The notes below the pieces were generated by a model that saw only the letters and a program-made list of their open reading frames with translations, was not told the DNA's origin and did not search any database. A stretch of 8,021 nucleotides of DNA from Clostridia bacterium (GTDB lineage: Bacteria; Bacillota_A; Clostridia; TANB77; CAG-508). The position numbers were made by a program, and so were the translations under genes. Where the stretch lies: contig JAGATI010000044.1 in assembly GCA_017621295.1 (NCBI GenBank), positions 1 to 8,021 of the forward strand, read 5' to 3'. Shown piece by piece: positions 1 through 6,300 of the stretch; the first letter of the stretch is position 1, and each line of letters opens with the position of its first letter.

Positions 1-571
1 AAAATATTTAATTTTTTTATAGCTCTAATAATATCTATTATATTATTTAATCCAATTTCTAATATTATTATTAATAATACAGAAGTAGATGAAGTTATAC
101 AAGATTCGATTATATTAAAATTTAGTAGCAATGAAGAGATTAAGAAAGAAGAAGAAACAGAAGAAAATAATATGCCAGCAATATTTAATAATTATGTAAA
201 AAATGAAATAGATAAGGCTACAAATGTTGCAAAAGAGAATGTTGTAAAAGAATCAGCTAAACAAATTTCTACAGTAATAATTAATGTTGGAGTAGTAATT
301 ATAGTATTTTTAATTACAAGGATTATTTTAATATTTATAAAAGGAATTGCTGATATAATAACAAAATTGCCAGTAATAAAACAATGTGATGAGTTAGGAC
401 GGAGCAATATATGGATTACTAAGAGCAGCTATAATATTAGTTATTATATTTACAATTATTAGTCTAATAGCTCCAATAATTGAAAGTTCGGGAGTTATAG
501 ATGCTGTAAGTGATTCTATAATTGGAGGATTCTTGTATAATAATAATTTGTTGTTTAATATAATTTTCTAA
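1..571 (+). pseudogene. cvpA: CvpA-family membrane protein, 5'-partial and frameshifted
   Basis: The frame is open from base 1, so the true start lies left of the window. It encodes a hydrophobic helix, a charged loop rich in Glu/Lys, then a membrane helix with the family-typical LITRIILIFIKGIADII and KLPVIKQ. After GAG TTA GGA (391-399) one extra base, c400, moves the original frame into nonsense ending at 462. Skipping c400 restores the expected continuation GGAIYGLLRAAIILVIIFTI and an ending with YNNNLLFNIIF, stop at 569-571, which I recognise as the usual CvpA C-terminus in Clostridia. CvpA proteins are multi-pass inner-membrane proteins linked to envelope homeostasis; the exact role is unclear. 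Identity of the family is strong. Whether the frameshift is a real mutation or a sequencing/assembly error cannot be told; the second half is not visibly decayed, which favours a recent event or an error. Confidence 0.85.
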
Positions 572-673
572 GAATAGCAGTATATAAATACACAGGCTAC
601 TACTCTACTGTTTTTATTATTTAGGCTAACTAGTAAAAAAATATTTTTAGTTTGGAAAAAATAGCAGGAAATA
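572..673. other. Intergenic, weak terminator-like signal
   Basis: AT-rich spacer after the cvpA stop. CAGTA (578-582) can pair with TACTG (606-610), followed by TTTTT (611-615), but the stem is only 5 bp with a long loop, so a terminator is poorly supported. Nothing else is seen before the promoter of the next gene. Confidence 0.25.
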
Positions 674-702
674 TTGATATTTATATATTTTTTTGTTATA
701 CT
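674..702 (+). promoter_or_regulatory. Sigma-A-type promoter of the LCP gene
   Basis: TTGATA (674-679), 17-base spacer, TATACT (697-702). Transcription would begin near 709. This leaves only about 11 bases before the ATG at 720 but a normal leader containing GGGAG (722-726) before the TTG at 735, so the promoter also informs the choice of start codon. Confidence 0.7.
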
Positions 703-734
703 TGCGTAGAAAGTAATTTATGGGAGTGAGAATT

Positions 735-2090
735 TTGCAAAAAAAAGCAGATACAAAAGAAAGAAAAATAAAAAATAAAGATTCAAAACCAAAAAGAAAG
801 AAAAAAGGTAAAGTATTTTTAATAATTTTAATTATATTATTAGTAATACTTATAATAGCTGGCTCATGGTTTGGCTATAGAGTATATAAAAATGGTGGAG
901 GTTTGCAAGGCGTACTTGCAACTATTGTTGGACATGATGAAAATACATTAAAAAACCTACCTAAAGTATATTGTCTGGTAACTGGACAAAGTCAGAATTT
1001 AACAGATACAATTATGTTATGTTCATACGATCCTAGAACACAAGAAGCATCTATACTTTCTATACCAAGGGATACTTTTGTTGGTAAAAACAAAAAAAAT
1101 GCTACAGCTTTTGACAAAATAAATGCATTATATCAAACTAGTCCAGAGAAAACTAGACAAGCAGTTAGTAAATTAACTGGTATAGATATAAAATATTATT
1201 TAAATATAGATACAGAAGCTTTAAGAGAAGTTGTAGATAGTATAGGTGGTGTATATTTTGATGTACCAATTAATATGGACTATGATGACCCTACACAAGA
1301 TTTGCATATACATATGAAAAAGGGCTATCAATTATTAAATGGTGATAAAGCAGAACAAGTAGTAAGATTTAGACATAATAATAATGGAACTAGTTATCCA
1401 ACAGAATATGGAGACAATGATTTAGGAAGAATGAGGACACAAAGGGAATTTTTGCAAGCTGTAATCAAAAAATTAGCTACTCCATCTACATTAACAAAAA
1501 TTAATGATTTTATTAAGATAGCTAATAAAAATGTAACAACAAATTTAGATTTATCTTTAGCAAAGGACTATGCACCTTATGCAGTAGAGTTTAAAGCAGA
1601 GAACTTAAAAACAGCTACACTACCTGGAACTCCGGAATTATGTAATGGTGTTTGGATATATACACACAATGCAAGTGAAACAAAAAATGTTGTAGAAGAA
1701 TTATTTGGAAGTCAAAATTCCGAGACAAAAAATAATACTGGAAATGATACTAAAAATACAAATAGTAAAGATAATACAACGAATAATTCTAAAAAAGTAA
1801 CTGAGCAACAAAAAAAAGAAAATTCCAAAATAAAAATAGAAATATTAAATGGTACAGCTAACAATTCAAAACTTACCAAACTAAAAGAAGAACTAAAAGA
1901 GTATGGTTATAATGTAACAAAAACTGGAATAACAACAAATACTTCAAAAACAACTATTATAAATCGAACTGGAAAAGCTAGTACAGTAATTAATAATATA
2001 AAAAATGTTTTAGGCAATATTGGAGTATCTTCTACTGGAAACAATAATTCGAATGTTGATATAACAATTATAATAGGAAAAGATTATTAA
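735..2090 (+). CDS. LytR-CpsA-Psr (LCP) family cell-wall glycopolymer ligase with LytR_C domain
   Basis: LCP enzymes act on the outer face of the membrane and transfer undecaprenyl-linked glycopolymers (teichoic acids, capsule) to peptidoglycan. Counting from TTG735 (451 residues): a very basic cytoplasmic N-terminus (1-25), one membrane helix (about 27-48), the LCP domain (about 72-295), an Asn/Thr/Lys-rich linker (about 325-365) and a C-terminal LytR_C-like domain (about 366-450, starting IKIEILNGT). Conserved LCP residues are visible: Asp91 in LTDTIML, Arg112-Asp113 in SIPRDTF, Arg211/Arg213 in VVRFRH, and the arginines of GRMRTQREFL (232, 234, 237). The start is ambiguous: ATG720 adds five residues but has no good binding site and lies very near the predicted transcript start. 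TTG735 has GGGAG eight bases upstream and is preferred. The gene is monocistronic, with its own promoter and terminator. Which polymer it handles cannot be read from sequence. Confidence 0.93.
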   Translation: MQKKADTKERKIKNKDSKPKRKKKGKVFLIILIILLVILIIAGSWFGYRVYKNGGGLQGVLATIVGHDENTLKNLPKVYCLVTGQSQNLTDTIMLCSYDPRTQEASILSIPRDTFVGKNKKNATAFDKINALYQTSPEKTRQAVSKLTGIDIKYYLNIDTEALREVVDSIGGVYFDVPINMDYDDPTQDLHIHMKKGYQLLNGDKAEQVVRFRHNNNGTSYPTEYGDNDLGRMRTQREFLQAVIKKLATPSTLTKINDFIKIANKNVTTNLDLSLAKDYAPYAVEFKAENLKTATLPGTPELCNGVWIYTHNASETKNVVEELFGSQNSETKNNTGNDTKNTNSKDNTTNNSKKVTEQQKKENSKIKIEILNGTANNSKLTKLKEELKEYGYNVTKTGITTNTSKTTIINRTGKASTVINNIKNVLGNIGVSSTGNNNSNVDITIIIGKDY

Positions 2091-2127
2091 AAAAGGGGGC
2101 ATATAAATTTATTATGTGCCCTTTTAT
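2089..2127. terminator. Bidirectional intrinsic terminator
   Basis: AAAAAAGGGGGCATATAA pairs imperfectly with TTATTATGTGCCCTTTT (one or two bulges) around an AT loop. A T-run follows on the plus strand and six T residues follow when read on the minus strand. It directly follows the LCP stop and can also end the convergent carboxypeptidase transcript coming from the right. Confidence 0.8.
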
Positions 2128-2161
2128 ATACTTATATGGCGCAAAGTTTTTACTAGAAGAT

Positions 2162-2303
2162 AAATATTTATAAAAGTAAAGTCTAACAATATCTACATTT
2201 ATTTGTTTCATTATAGCTATTATAGGAAAGTTATTTTAATAAGTAATGATTATAAAATAGCTATAAAGAGTATAACAAGATTACTTTTATTGTAATATTT
2301 AAA
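2162..2303. repeat. Nested imperfect inverted repeats between convergent genes
   Basis: ATAAAAGTAA (2170-2179) is the exact reverse complement of TTACTTTTAT (2281-2290). Inside it, TTATAGCTATTATA (2211-2224) matches the complement of TATAAAATAGCTATAA (2251-2266) with a 2-base insertion. The arms suggest a roughly 140-base palindromic unit, perhaps a decayed miniature element or simply AT-rich chance. No coding potential. Confidence 0.3.
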
Positions 2304-2310
2304 TTTTTTA

Positions 2311-3573
2311 CTATTTATAAAATTTCATAAATACATCTTTATCTTTTTTGTGTCTTTTTATTTTTAATATTGTAATAAAAAGTAATAATATTAAACAAAA
2401 TAATAACAAACTAAATATTTGTGGTAACATTTCAGAATCTAATATATTATTACCAGATATTAGATTTGATGTATAAGTTGTATTGTCTATAGTATAAGAA
2501 ATATTTCCAACAATTGTACCTTTTAGTATAGGTGCATGTAAATTTTCATTAATTACTATTTGTGGGGTAATTTTAGAAATATCTGAAGCTGTAGTAACCT
2601 TTATTTCTTTTTCTGCCATAATATTTAATGTCTTTTTTGTATTATCAGATAATTCTAGTTCAATTTGTTTTATTATAGTTTCTGGATTAGATACTATTTT
2701 TTCTTTATAATTTTCCAAAGCATAATTAAATAATGTAATACAATCATGAGCTCTATCATTTTCAACCTGAGACATTTTATTTGCTCCTAAAACAACTACA
2801 ATAAATTCGTAGTCTTCATTTTTACAACTTGCAACAATACAGTTTTTAGCGGAATTAGTGTAACCTGTTTTTATTCCAGTAGTATATGGGTAATAAAAAT
2901 TATCTGATGTTAATAGTTCATTTGTAGTATTAAATTTTCTATCATTTTTATCATACATATTTGTAGTAGGTAAGCTGCATGAAGTTTTACTAACAATTTT
3001 TCTAAATGTTTCATTATTCATTGCATATTTACCAATTAAAGCCATATCATAAGCTGTTGAATAATGATTATCATTATGAACACCATTAGGATTTACAAAA
3101 TTGGTATTAGTACAACCAATTTCTTTTGCCTTTGAATTCATAAGTTTTGAAAATTCATCTACTGTTCCAGATACATGTTCTGCTAAAGCTATAGCTGCAT
3201 CATTTGCAGATGGAATTAATAAAACATTTAATAAATCTTCTATGGATAATTGTTCACCAGACTTTATATTTGCTCTTGTATATGTTTCTGGAACAGAGTT
3301 TAAAGAAACAGCATTATCACTTACAGTAACAATTTCATTTAAATTACATTTTTCTAAAACGAGTATTGCAGTCATAATTTTTGTTGTACTTGCAGGGTAC
3401 ATTTTGGTATATGCATTTTTTTCGTATAATATTTTCCCAGAATTAGAATCTATTAAAATACATGATGGTGAATATATATCTAAATTATTATTAGCAAAGG
3501 AGGTGCTAAAAAAAATAGATAATATTAGTAGTATAAAAAATGGAATAAATAAATATTTAATATTTAATTTCAT
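2311..3573 (-). CDS. Serine-type D-alanyl-D-alanine carboxypeptidase (PBP5/DacA type, peptidase S11)
   Basis: This enzyme removes the terminal D-Ala from peptidoglycan pentapeptides outside the cell, limiting cross-linking. The 420-residue protein has a signal peptide (about 1-27, hydrophobic core ending STSFANN). The S11 penicillin-binding catalytic motifs are all present: S62-T-T-K65 in PASTTKIMTA, S122-A-N124 in PSANDAA, and K235-T-G237 in GIKTGYTN. A PBP5 C-terminal-type beta domain follows (about 300-375). It ends with a true membrane helix (about 384-404) and a short basic tail, rather than the amphipathic anchor of E. coli PBP5. TGAGGAG (3580-3586, complement) lies six bases before the ATG, supporting the start. 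It is transcribed divergently from the comEA-like gene and convergently to the LCP gene. It is likely an active enzyme; the dacA versus dacF name cannot be settled. Confidence 0.95.
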   Translation of the reverse strand: MKLNIKYLFIPFFILLILSIFFSTSFANNNLDIYSPSCILIDSNSGKILYEKNAYTKMYPASTTKIMTAILVLEKCNLNEIVTVSDNAVSLNSVPETYTRANIKSGEQLSIEDLLNVLLIPSANDAAIALAEHVSGTVDEFSKLMNSKAKEIGCTNTNFVNPNGVHNDNHYSTAYDMALIGKYAMNNETFRKIVSKTSCSLPTTNMYDKNDRKFNTTNELLTSDNFYYPYTTGIKTGYTNSAKNCIVASCKNEDYEFIVVVLGANKMSQVENDRAHDCITLFNYALENYKEKIVSNPETIIKQIELELSDNTKKTLNIMAEKEIKVTTASDISKITPQIVINENLHAPILKGTIVGNISYTIDNTTYTSNLISGNNILDSEMLPQIFSLLLFCLILLLFITILKIKRHKKDKDVFMKFYK

Positions 3574-3592
3574 ATTGGACTCCTCATAAGTT

Positions 3593-3622
3593 TTGATAAT
3601 ACTATATATTAATTAGTATATA
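3593..3622 (+). promoter_or_regulatory. Possible promoter of the comEA-like gene
   Basis: TTGATA (3593-3598), 18-base spacer, TATATA (3617-3622, in TATATAAT). The position before the gene is acceptable. In such AT-rich sequence this match is only moderately significant, but it almost completely overlaps the opposite-strand promoter. Confidence 0.4.
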
Positions 3623-3629
3623 ATTTCAA
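3601..3629 (-). promoter_or_regulatory. Sigma-A-type promoter of the carboxypeptidase gene
   Basis: Read on the minus strand: TTGAAA (complement of 3624-3629), 17-base spacer, TATAGT (complement of 3601-3606). It sits about 30 bases upstream of the ATG at 3573 and overlaps the predicted promoter of the divergent gene. Confidence 0.65.
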
Positions 3630-3689
3630 GACATAGATAAATTTTAATATTTTATTAAGAATTATTATATTTTAACAGGAGGTAACATT

Positions 3690-4346
3690 TTGGAATTAAC
3701 TAATAAACAAAAAGTATTATTTTTTATTGTAATTATTATATTAATATTGGTAGGAATATATGTATATAATATAAGATTTAATGCTAAAGTAGAAGATAAT
3801 ATTGAAACAGAAGCTATTAATAATACAGCATTAGTAGATAACTTTTTAGATACAAATGAAAATAAAAAAGAAAACTCAATAATAATTCATATAACAGGTG
3901 CAGTAAGAAAGTCTGGAATAGTAAAATTAAATCAAGGTGCAAGAATATATGATGCAATTGAAATGGCAGAAGGAAGTTTAGAAAATGCAGATTTAGCAAA
4001 AGTAAATTTAGCATATATATTAGAGGATGCACAAAAGATATATATTCCATATATAGGTGAAGAAACTGAAAATACTGAAGAGCAAGAGTATATAACATAT
4101 AATTTTGGAAATAATAGTAGTATAATACAAAATACTAATAAAGGAGAAAGTGGAAAAGTGAATATAAATACTGCTAAACAAACAGAATTAGAAACATTAC
4201 CTGGAATAGGAACAGCAACAGCTGAGAAAATAATTGATTATAGAAATAAAAATGGTAAATTTAATACTATAGAAGATATTCAAAATGTAAAAGGAATAGG
4301 AGAAGCAAAATATGAAAATATAAAAGAAAGTATATGTGTGAAATAA
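3690..4346 (+). CDS. comEA: ComEA-like DNA-binding competence protein (SLBB + helix-hairpin-helix)
   Basis: ComEA is a membrane-anchored receptor that binds double-stranded DNA outside the cell and hands it to the ComEC channel. The 218-residue protein has a membrane helix at about 9-27 and a short acidic linker. A SLBB-type domain follows (about 63-122; HITGAVRKSGIVKL, then VNLAYILEDAQKIYIP). After an acidic/Asn-rich spacer comes a C-terminal double helix-hairpin-helix domain (about 156-217) with the two hallmark loops LPGIGTATAEKII and VKGIGEAKYENI. The start is TTG3690; AGGAGGT (3677-3683) lies six bases before it. Length and order match the family. No comEC or comEB is adjacent, so uptake partners must be encoded elsewhere, or the gene is a solitary relic. 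Ends in a strong terminator, so it is probably monocistronic. Confidence 0.92.
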   Translation: MELTNKQKVLFFIVIIILILVGIYVYNIRFNAKVEDNIETEAINNTALVDNFLDTNENKKENSIIIHITGAVRKSGIVKLNQGARIYDAIEMAEGSLENADLAKVNLAYILEDAQKIYIPYIGEETENTEEQEYITYNFGNNSSIIQNTNKGESGKVNINTAKQTELETLPGIGTATAEKIIDYRNKNGKFNTIEDIQNVKGIGEAKYENIKESICVK

Positions 4347-4373
4347 TAATTATTTTTTATTTTAAATTCATAT

Positions 4374-4419
4374 AAATAGTCCATATGTATTAACATTTAA
4401 ATACATATGGACTATTTTG
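4374..4419 (+). terminator. Perfect 18-bp terminator hairpin
   Basis: AAATAGTCCATATGTATT (4374-4391) is the exact reverse complement of 4400-4417, with an 8-base loop. TTTTG follows; the T-tract is short. It is 27 bases after the comEA stop. The A-run on the left arm makes it symmetrical, but no minus-strand gene reaches it. Confidence 0.8.
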
Positions 4420-4507
4420 TATTATATGAAATTTATACTAATAAATAACAAAGTATAGATAGATAAAAGTAAGTTATATTGTAAAGATAATATTGTTAAA
4501 TAAAATG

Positions 4508-4536
4508 TTGAGTTTATTATTTTTTCTTATTATAAT
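4508..4536 (+). promoter_or_regulatory. Promoter of the sigma/anti-sigma operon
   Basis: TTGAGT (4508-4513), 17-base spacer, TATAAT (4531-4536): a near-consensus sigma-A promoter about 50 bases before the start codon. A second candidate lies just downstream, TTGTAA (4542-4547), 16 bases, GATACT (4564-4569). It includes TGTAAC (4543-4548), a sequence with the AAC core common in ECF-type -35 elements, so autoregulation is possible but unproven. Confidence 0.6.
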
Positions 4537-4594
4537 AAAAGTTGTAACATAATAGTAGAAAAAGATACTAATTAAGTGAAAGGAGGAAAATGTT

Positions 4595-5083
4595 ATGCAG
4601 GATATAAATGATATATATGTAAAATACGGTGAAATTGTTTATAAGTATGTATTCTGCTTAACTGGAGAAGAAGATTCGACTAGCGAAATTGTCCAAGAGA
4701 CTTTTTTAGTAGCTGTTAAAGATATAAATAAGTTTAGAGGAGACTGTAAAGTATCTACTTGGCTATGTCAAATTAGTAAATATATTTGGTATAAAAAATT
4801 AAAAAAAGAAAAATCAAAAAAAGAAGTATCACTAGATACATTGCAAAATTCGTTATTTTTGGAAGAGTCTATAGAAGAAAAGTTTTGTAATAAGGAGAGT
4901 CAGTTGCAATTGTTTAAAAAATTACAAGAACTTGATGAACAAACAAGAAATGTAATGTATTTAAGAATTCTTGGTAATTTCGAATATAGTGAGATAGCTG
5001 AAATTATGAACAAAACATCAAATTGGGCAAGAGTAGTCTTTTTTCGAGGTAAGCAAAAATTAAAGGAGGAAATTAATAAATGA
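4595..5083 (+). CDS. ECF-family RNA polymerase sigma factor
   Basis: This sigma factor directs RNA polymerase to a small stress or envelope regulon when released from its anti-sigma factor. At 162 residues it is a typical ECF size with only regions 2 and 4. Region 2 is about 7-72, with SEIVQETFLVAVKDINKFRG and STWLCQISKYIWYKKLKKEK. Region 4 is about 105-157, with LDEQTRNVMYLRILGNFEYS and a recognition helix around TSNWARVVFFRGKQKLK. AGGAGG (4581-4586) lies eight bases before ATG4595; an ATG at 4590 is in another frame. The stop overlaps the next start as ATGA (5080-5083), so the partner is translationally coupled. The subgroup and target promoters are not identifiable here. Confidence 0.93.
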   Translation: MQDINDIYVKYGEIVYKYVFCLTGEEDSTSEIVQETFLVAVKDINKFRGDCKVSTWLCQISKYIWYKKLKKEKSKKEVSLDTLQNSLFLEESIEEKFCNKESQLQLFKKLQELDEQTRNVMYLRILGNFEYSEIAEIMNKTSNWARVVFFRGKQKLKEEINK

Positions 5084-5718
5084 AAAATGAATGTGATATA
5101 GTAAAAGACTTATTATTTAGTTATTATGATGATGTTTTAAGTACAACATCTAAAGAATTTGTAGATGAACATTTAAAAACATGTGAGAATTGCAGTAATG
5201 TTTTAGAAGAAATAAAACAGGAAAATAATAATAAAATAGAATTAAAGGAGATTGACTTTTTTAAGAAAGTAAAAAAGAAAATAAATATTAACAATATATT
5301 TATTGCTAGTAGTTTAATTGTTTTATTAATAATAATTTCATTTAATATACTTGTATATAACAATTATAAGGCTGTCGCTTCTACAATGGAAATATACTTA
5401 GAAGATGATATAACAAATGAGGAATTAGAAAATATTAAAAATAAGGTAATGGAATTAAGTCATAATATAGAATTAGAATATATTTCAAAAGAAAAGGCTC
5501 TAGAGAAAGTGAAGAATAATTTTGAAGAGAAACAAGAATTATTAGAAGGATATAAGGGAAATAACAATCCTTTTCCAGCTTTGATTTCAGTAAAAACAGA
5601 TACAAAAATTCAAGAAGTTGTAGAAGGGATAAATAACATGACAGGAATAAAACAGATAAATACTCACTTAGACTATAATCCATATACATTATTTATATCT
5701 GAGTTTTTTAGATTATAG
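5080..5718 (+). CDS. Membrane anti-sigma factor: zf-HC2 zinc finger fused to FtsX-like extracellular domain
   Basis: The partner of the upstream sigma factor, 212 residues. Residues 1-45 form a ZAS/zf-HC2 anti-sigma domain with candidate zinc ligands Cys5, His31, Cys35 and Cys38 (His-x3-Cys-x2-Cys in EHLKTCENCSNVL). One membrane helix spans about 72-93. The outside portion, about 101-195, reads like the FtsX extracellular domain: MEIYLEDDITNEELENIK, then EYISKEKALEKVKNNF, ELLEGYKGNNNPFPALISV and a closing VVEGINNMTGIKQI. In FtsX this domain lies between membrane helices 1 and 2 and controls peptidoglycan hydrolases; here there is no second helix and no permease part, so it is a stand-alone C-terminal sensor. 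Start: AGGAGG (5064-5069) ten bases before ATG, with 4-base overlap with the sigma gene. The zinc-finger call is firm; the FtsX-like call rests on my reading of motif order and spacing. The inferred role is sequestering the sigma factor until an envelope signal arrives. Confidence 0.88.
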   Translation: MKNECDIVKDLLFSYYDDVLSTTSKEFVDEHLKTCENCSNVLEEIKQENNNKIELKEIDFFKKVKKKININNIFIASSLIVLLIIISFNILVYNNYKAVASTMEIYLEDDITNEELENIKNKVMELSHNIELEYISKEKALEKVKNNFEEKQELLEGYKGNNNPFPALISVKTDTKIQEVVEGINNMTGIKQINTHLDYNPYTLFISEFFRL

Positions 5719-5922
5719 TTTTTTGATTGTGATGAATAATGGTTAATAGAGGTTTTATGGAAGAATACATATTGTTAAAAGTTAAAGAGTTTAAAAGTTA
5801 AATTTATATAGAATATTTTAGTAATTTGTGAATATAATATAAAAAGAAATCATATATGATTTGTTGATATATATGTGAATCTTTAAAAATCTTTAAAAAT
5901 GTTGATAAATTTTTAAAATGTA
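5719..5922. other. Gene-free AT-rich spacer with a palindrome and tandem repeat
   Basis: No terminator is apparent after the anti-sigma gene. A 14-codon frame (ATG5757) is too short to call. AAATCATATATGATTT (5847-5862) is a perfect 16-base palindrome that could be an operator. TCTTTAAAAA is repeated head to tail (5880-5889, 5890-5899), exactly one helical turn apart, upstream of the tRNA promoter; it could act as an UP-element-like A/T tract. Function unproven. Confidence 0.4.
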
Positions 5923-5952
5923 TTGACAAAGTTAGTAGAAAAGATGTATACT
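5923..5952 (+). promoter_or_regulatory. Strong promoter of the truncated initiator tRNA
   Basis: TTGACA (5923-5928, perfect -35), 18-base spacer, TATACT (5947-5952). Initiation near 5959 gives a leader of about 10 bases before the tRNA 5' end at 5969, as expected for a stable-RNA promoter. It appears intact although the gene it drives is cut short. Confidence 0.75.
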
Positions 5953-5968
5953 TAGAAAGTAAATACAT

Positions 5969-6006
5969 CGCGGGGTGGAGCAGTTGGCAGCTCGTTGGGC
6001 TCATAA
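5969..6006 (+). pseudogene. 5' half of initiator tRNA-Met (CAU), interrupted at the anticodon loop
   Basis: The bases fold as tRNA nucleotides 1-38: acceptor strand CGCGGGG (with C1, typical of bacterial initiator tRNA), TG, D-arm GAGC/GCUC around AGTTGGCA, G26, anticodon 5' strand TTGGG with the initiator GGG run, and loop CTCATAA containing CAT (6002-6004). From 6007 the sequence becomes AAATAGGG instead of the required CCC-rich 3' strand; no T-arm, acceptor 3' strand or CCA is found downstream in the window. The tRNA therefore cannot be made from here. The exact break at the loop edge suggests site-specific integration, since tyrosine integrases commonly cross over within the anticodon loop. 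An intron is the alternative, but I see no group I core. Confidence 0.8.
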
Positions 6007-6157
6007 AAATAGGGCTACGAGAAAAGTCAAGGCTTAACATTTCGGGATTTTTTTGTTGTAATGCTTAATACTGTAGTAATTGCTAAAATGCAACAAGAAG
6101 AATTTAACAGAATTAAAATGAAATAAAAAGAATTAAAATATAGAAAAAATATAAAAA
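6007..6157 (+). other. Leader-like gene-free stretch after the tRNA break
   Basis: AT-rich. ACGAG (6017-6021) could pair with CTCGT (5991-5995) inside the tRNA half. T7 at 6048-6054 follows TTCGGGA but no convincing stem precedes it. A 21-codon frame (ATG6061-6126) has only a distant GGGA (6044-6047) as binding site and is not called. This should be the left end of the inserted DNA if the tRNA break is an att junction. Confidence 0.35.
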
Positions 6158-6300
6158 AATTAGGGAATAATTAGGGATAAGTCAAAAATGAAAAAATATA
6201 AATTAGGGAAAACTTTTTTCTTACTCTCTCTAGTAATATAGAGAAAGTAAATTTAATGAGAAAAGTTACCCTCTTTTTTTTTGCCCTAGAAAATTAGGGA
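6158..6300 (+). repeat. Four AATTAGGGA direct repeats (iteron-like)
   Basis: Perfect copies of AATTAGGGA lie at 6158-6166, 6169-6177, 6201-6209 and 6292-6300. The first two are spaced 11 bases apart and the third 32 bases on (about one and three helical turns). Copies 2 and 4 extend to AATTAGGGATAA. An inverted CCCTA (6284-6288) faces the last copy. G-triplets are rare in this sequence, so the cluster stands out. Reasonable readings are iterons for a replication protein or operators for an element repressor; a replication-like gene lies 1.2 kb downstream. Confidence 0.55.
6205..6282 (+). terminator. Composite hairpin with T9 tract (terminator/attenuator or origin structure)
   Basis: AGGG (6205-6208) pairs with CCCT (6269-6272). 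AACTTTTTTC (6211-6220) pairs with GAGAAAAGTT (6258-6267) with one G-U. Stacked inside, TTACTCTCTCTA (6221-6232) pairs with TAGAGAAAGTAA (6239-6250) with one mismatch. TTTTTTTTT (6274-6282) follows. This has intrinsic-terminator form for rightward transcription, possibly stopping reads from the tRNA promoter before the element genes. It overlaps the third AATTAGGGA repeat, so it could equally be part of an origin. Confidence 0.6.

Noticed and set aside
391..462. Programmed +1 frameshift in cvpA
   Set aside because: No slippery codon, stop codon in the shift site or stimulatory structure; the family is not known to use recoding.
3101..3589. 162-codon plus-strand frame opposite the carboxypeptidase
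   Set aside because: Shadow of the minus-strand gene, which has all three catalytic motifs; the plus-strand translation has no recognisable family.
5757..5801. 14-codon frame starting ATG5757 after AGAGG
   Set aside because: Too short and repetitive (Lys/Val/Glu) in non-coding AT-rich DNA.
5971..5983. T-box-like GGGGTGGAGC (compare AGGGTGGNACCGCG) followed later by a terminator hairpin
   Set aside because: The bases belong to the tRNA acceptor and D-arm; no Stem I, specifier loop or antiterminator is present and the match to tRNA-fMet is far longer.
6061..6126. 21-codon frame MLNTVVIAKMQQEEFNRIKMK
   Set aside because: Poor ribosome binding site (GGGA 13 bases away), very short, no recognised family; kept only as a remark.
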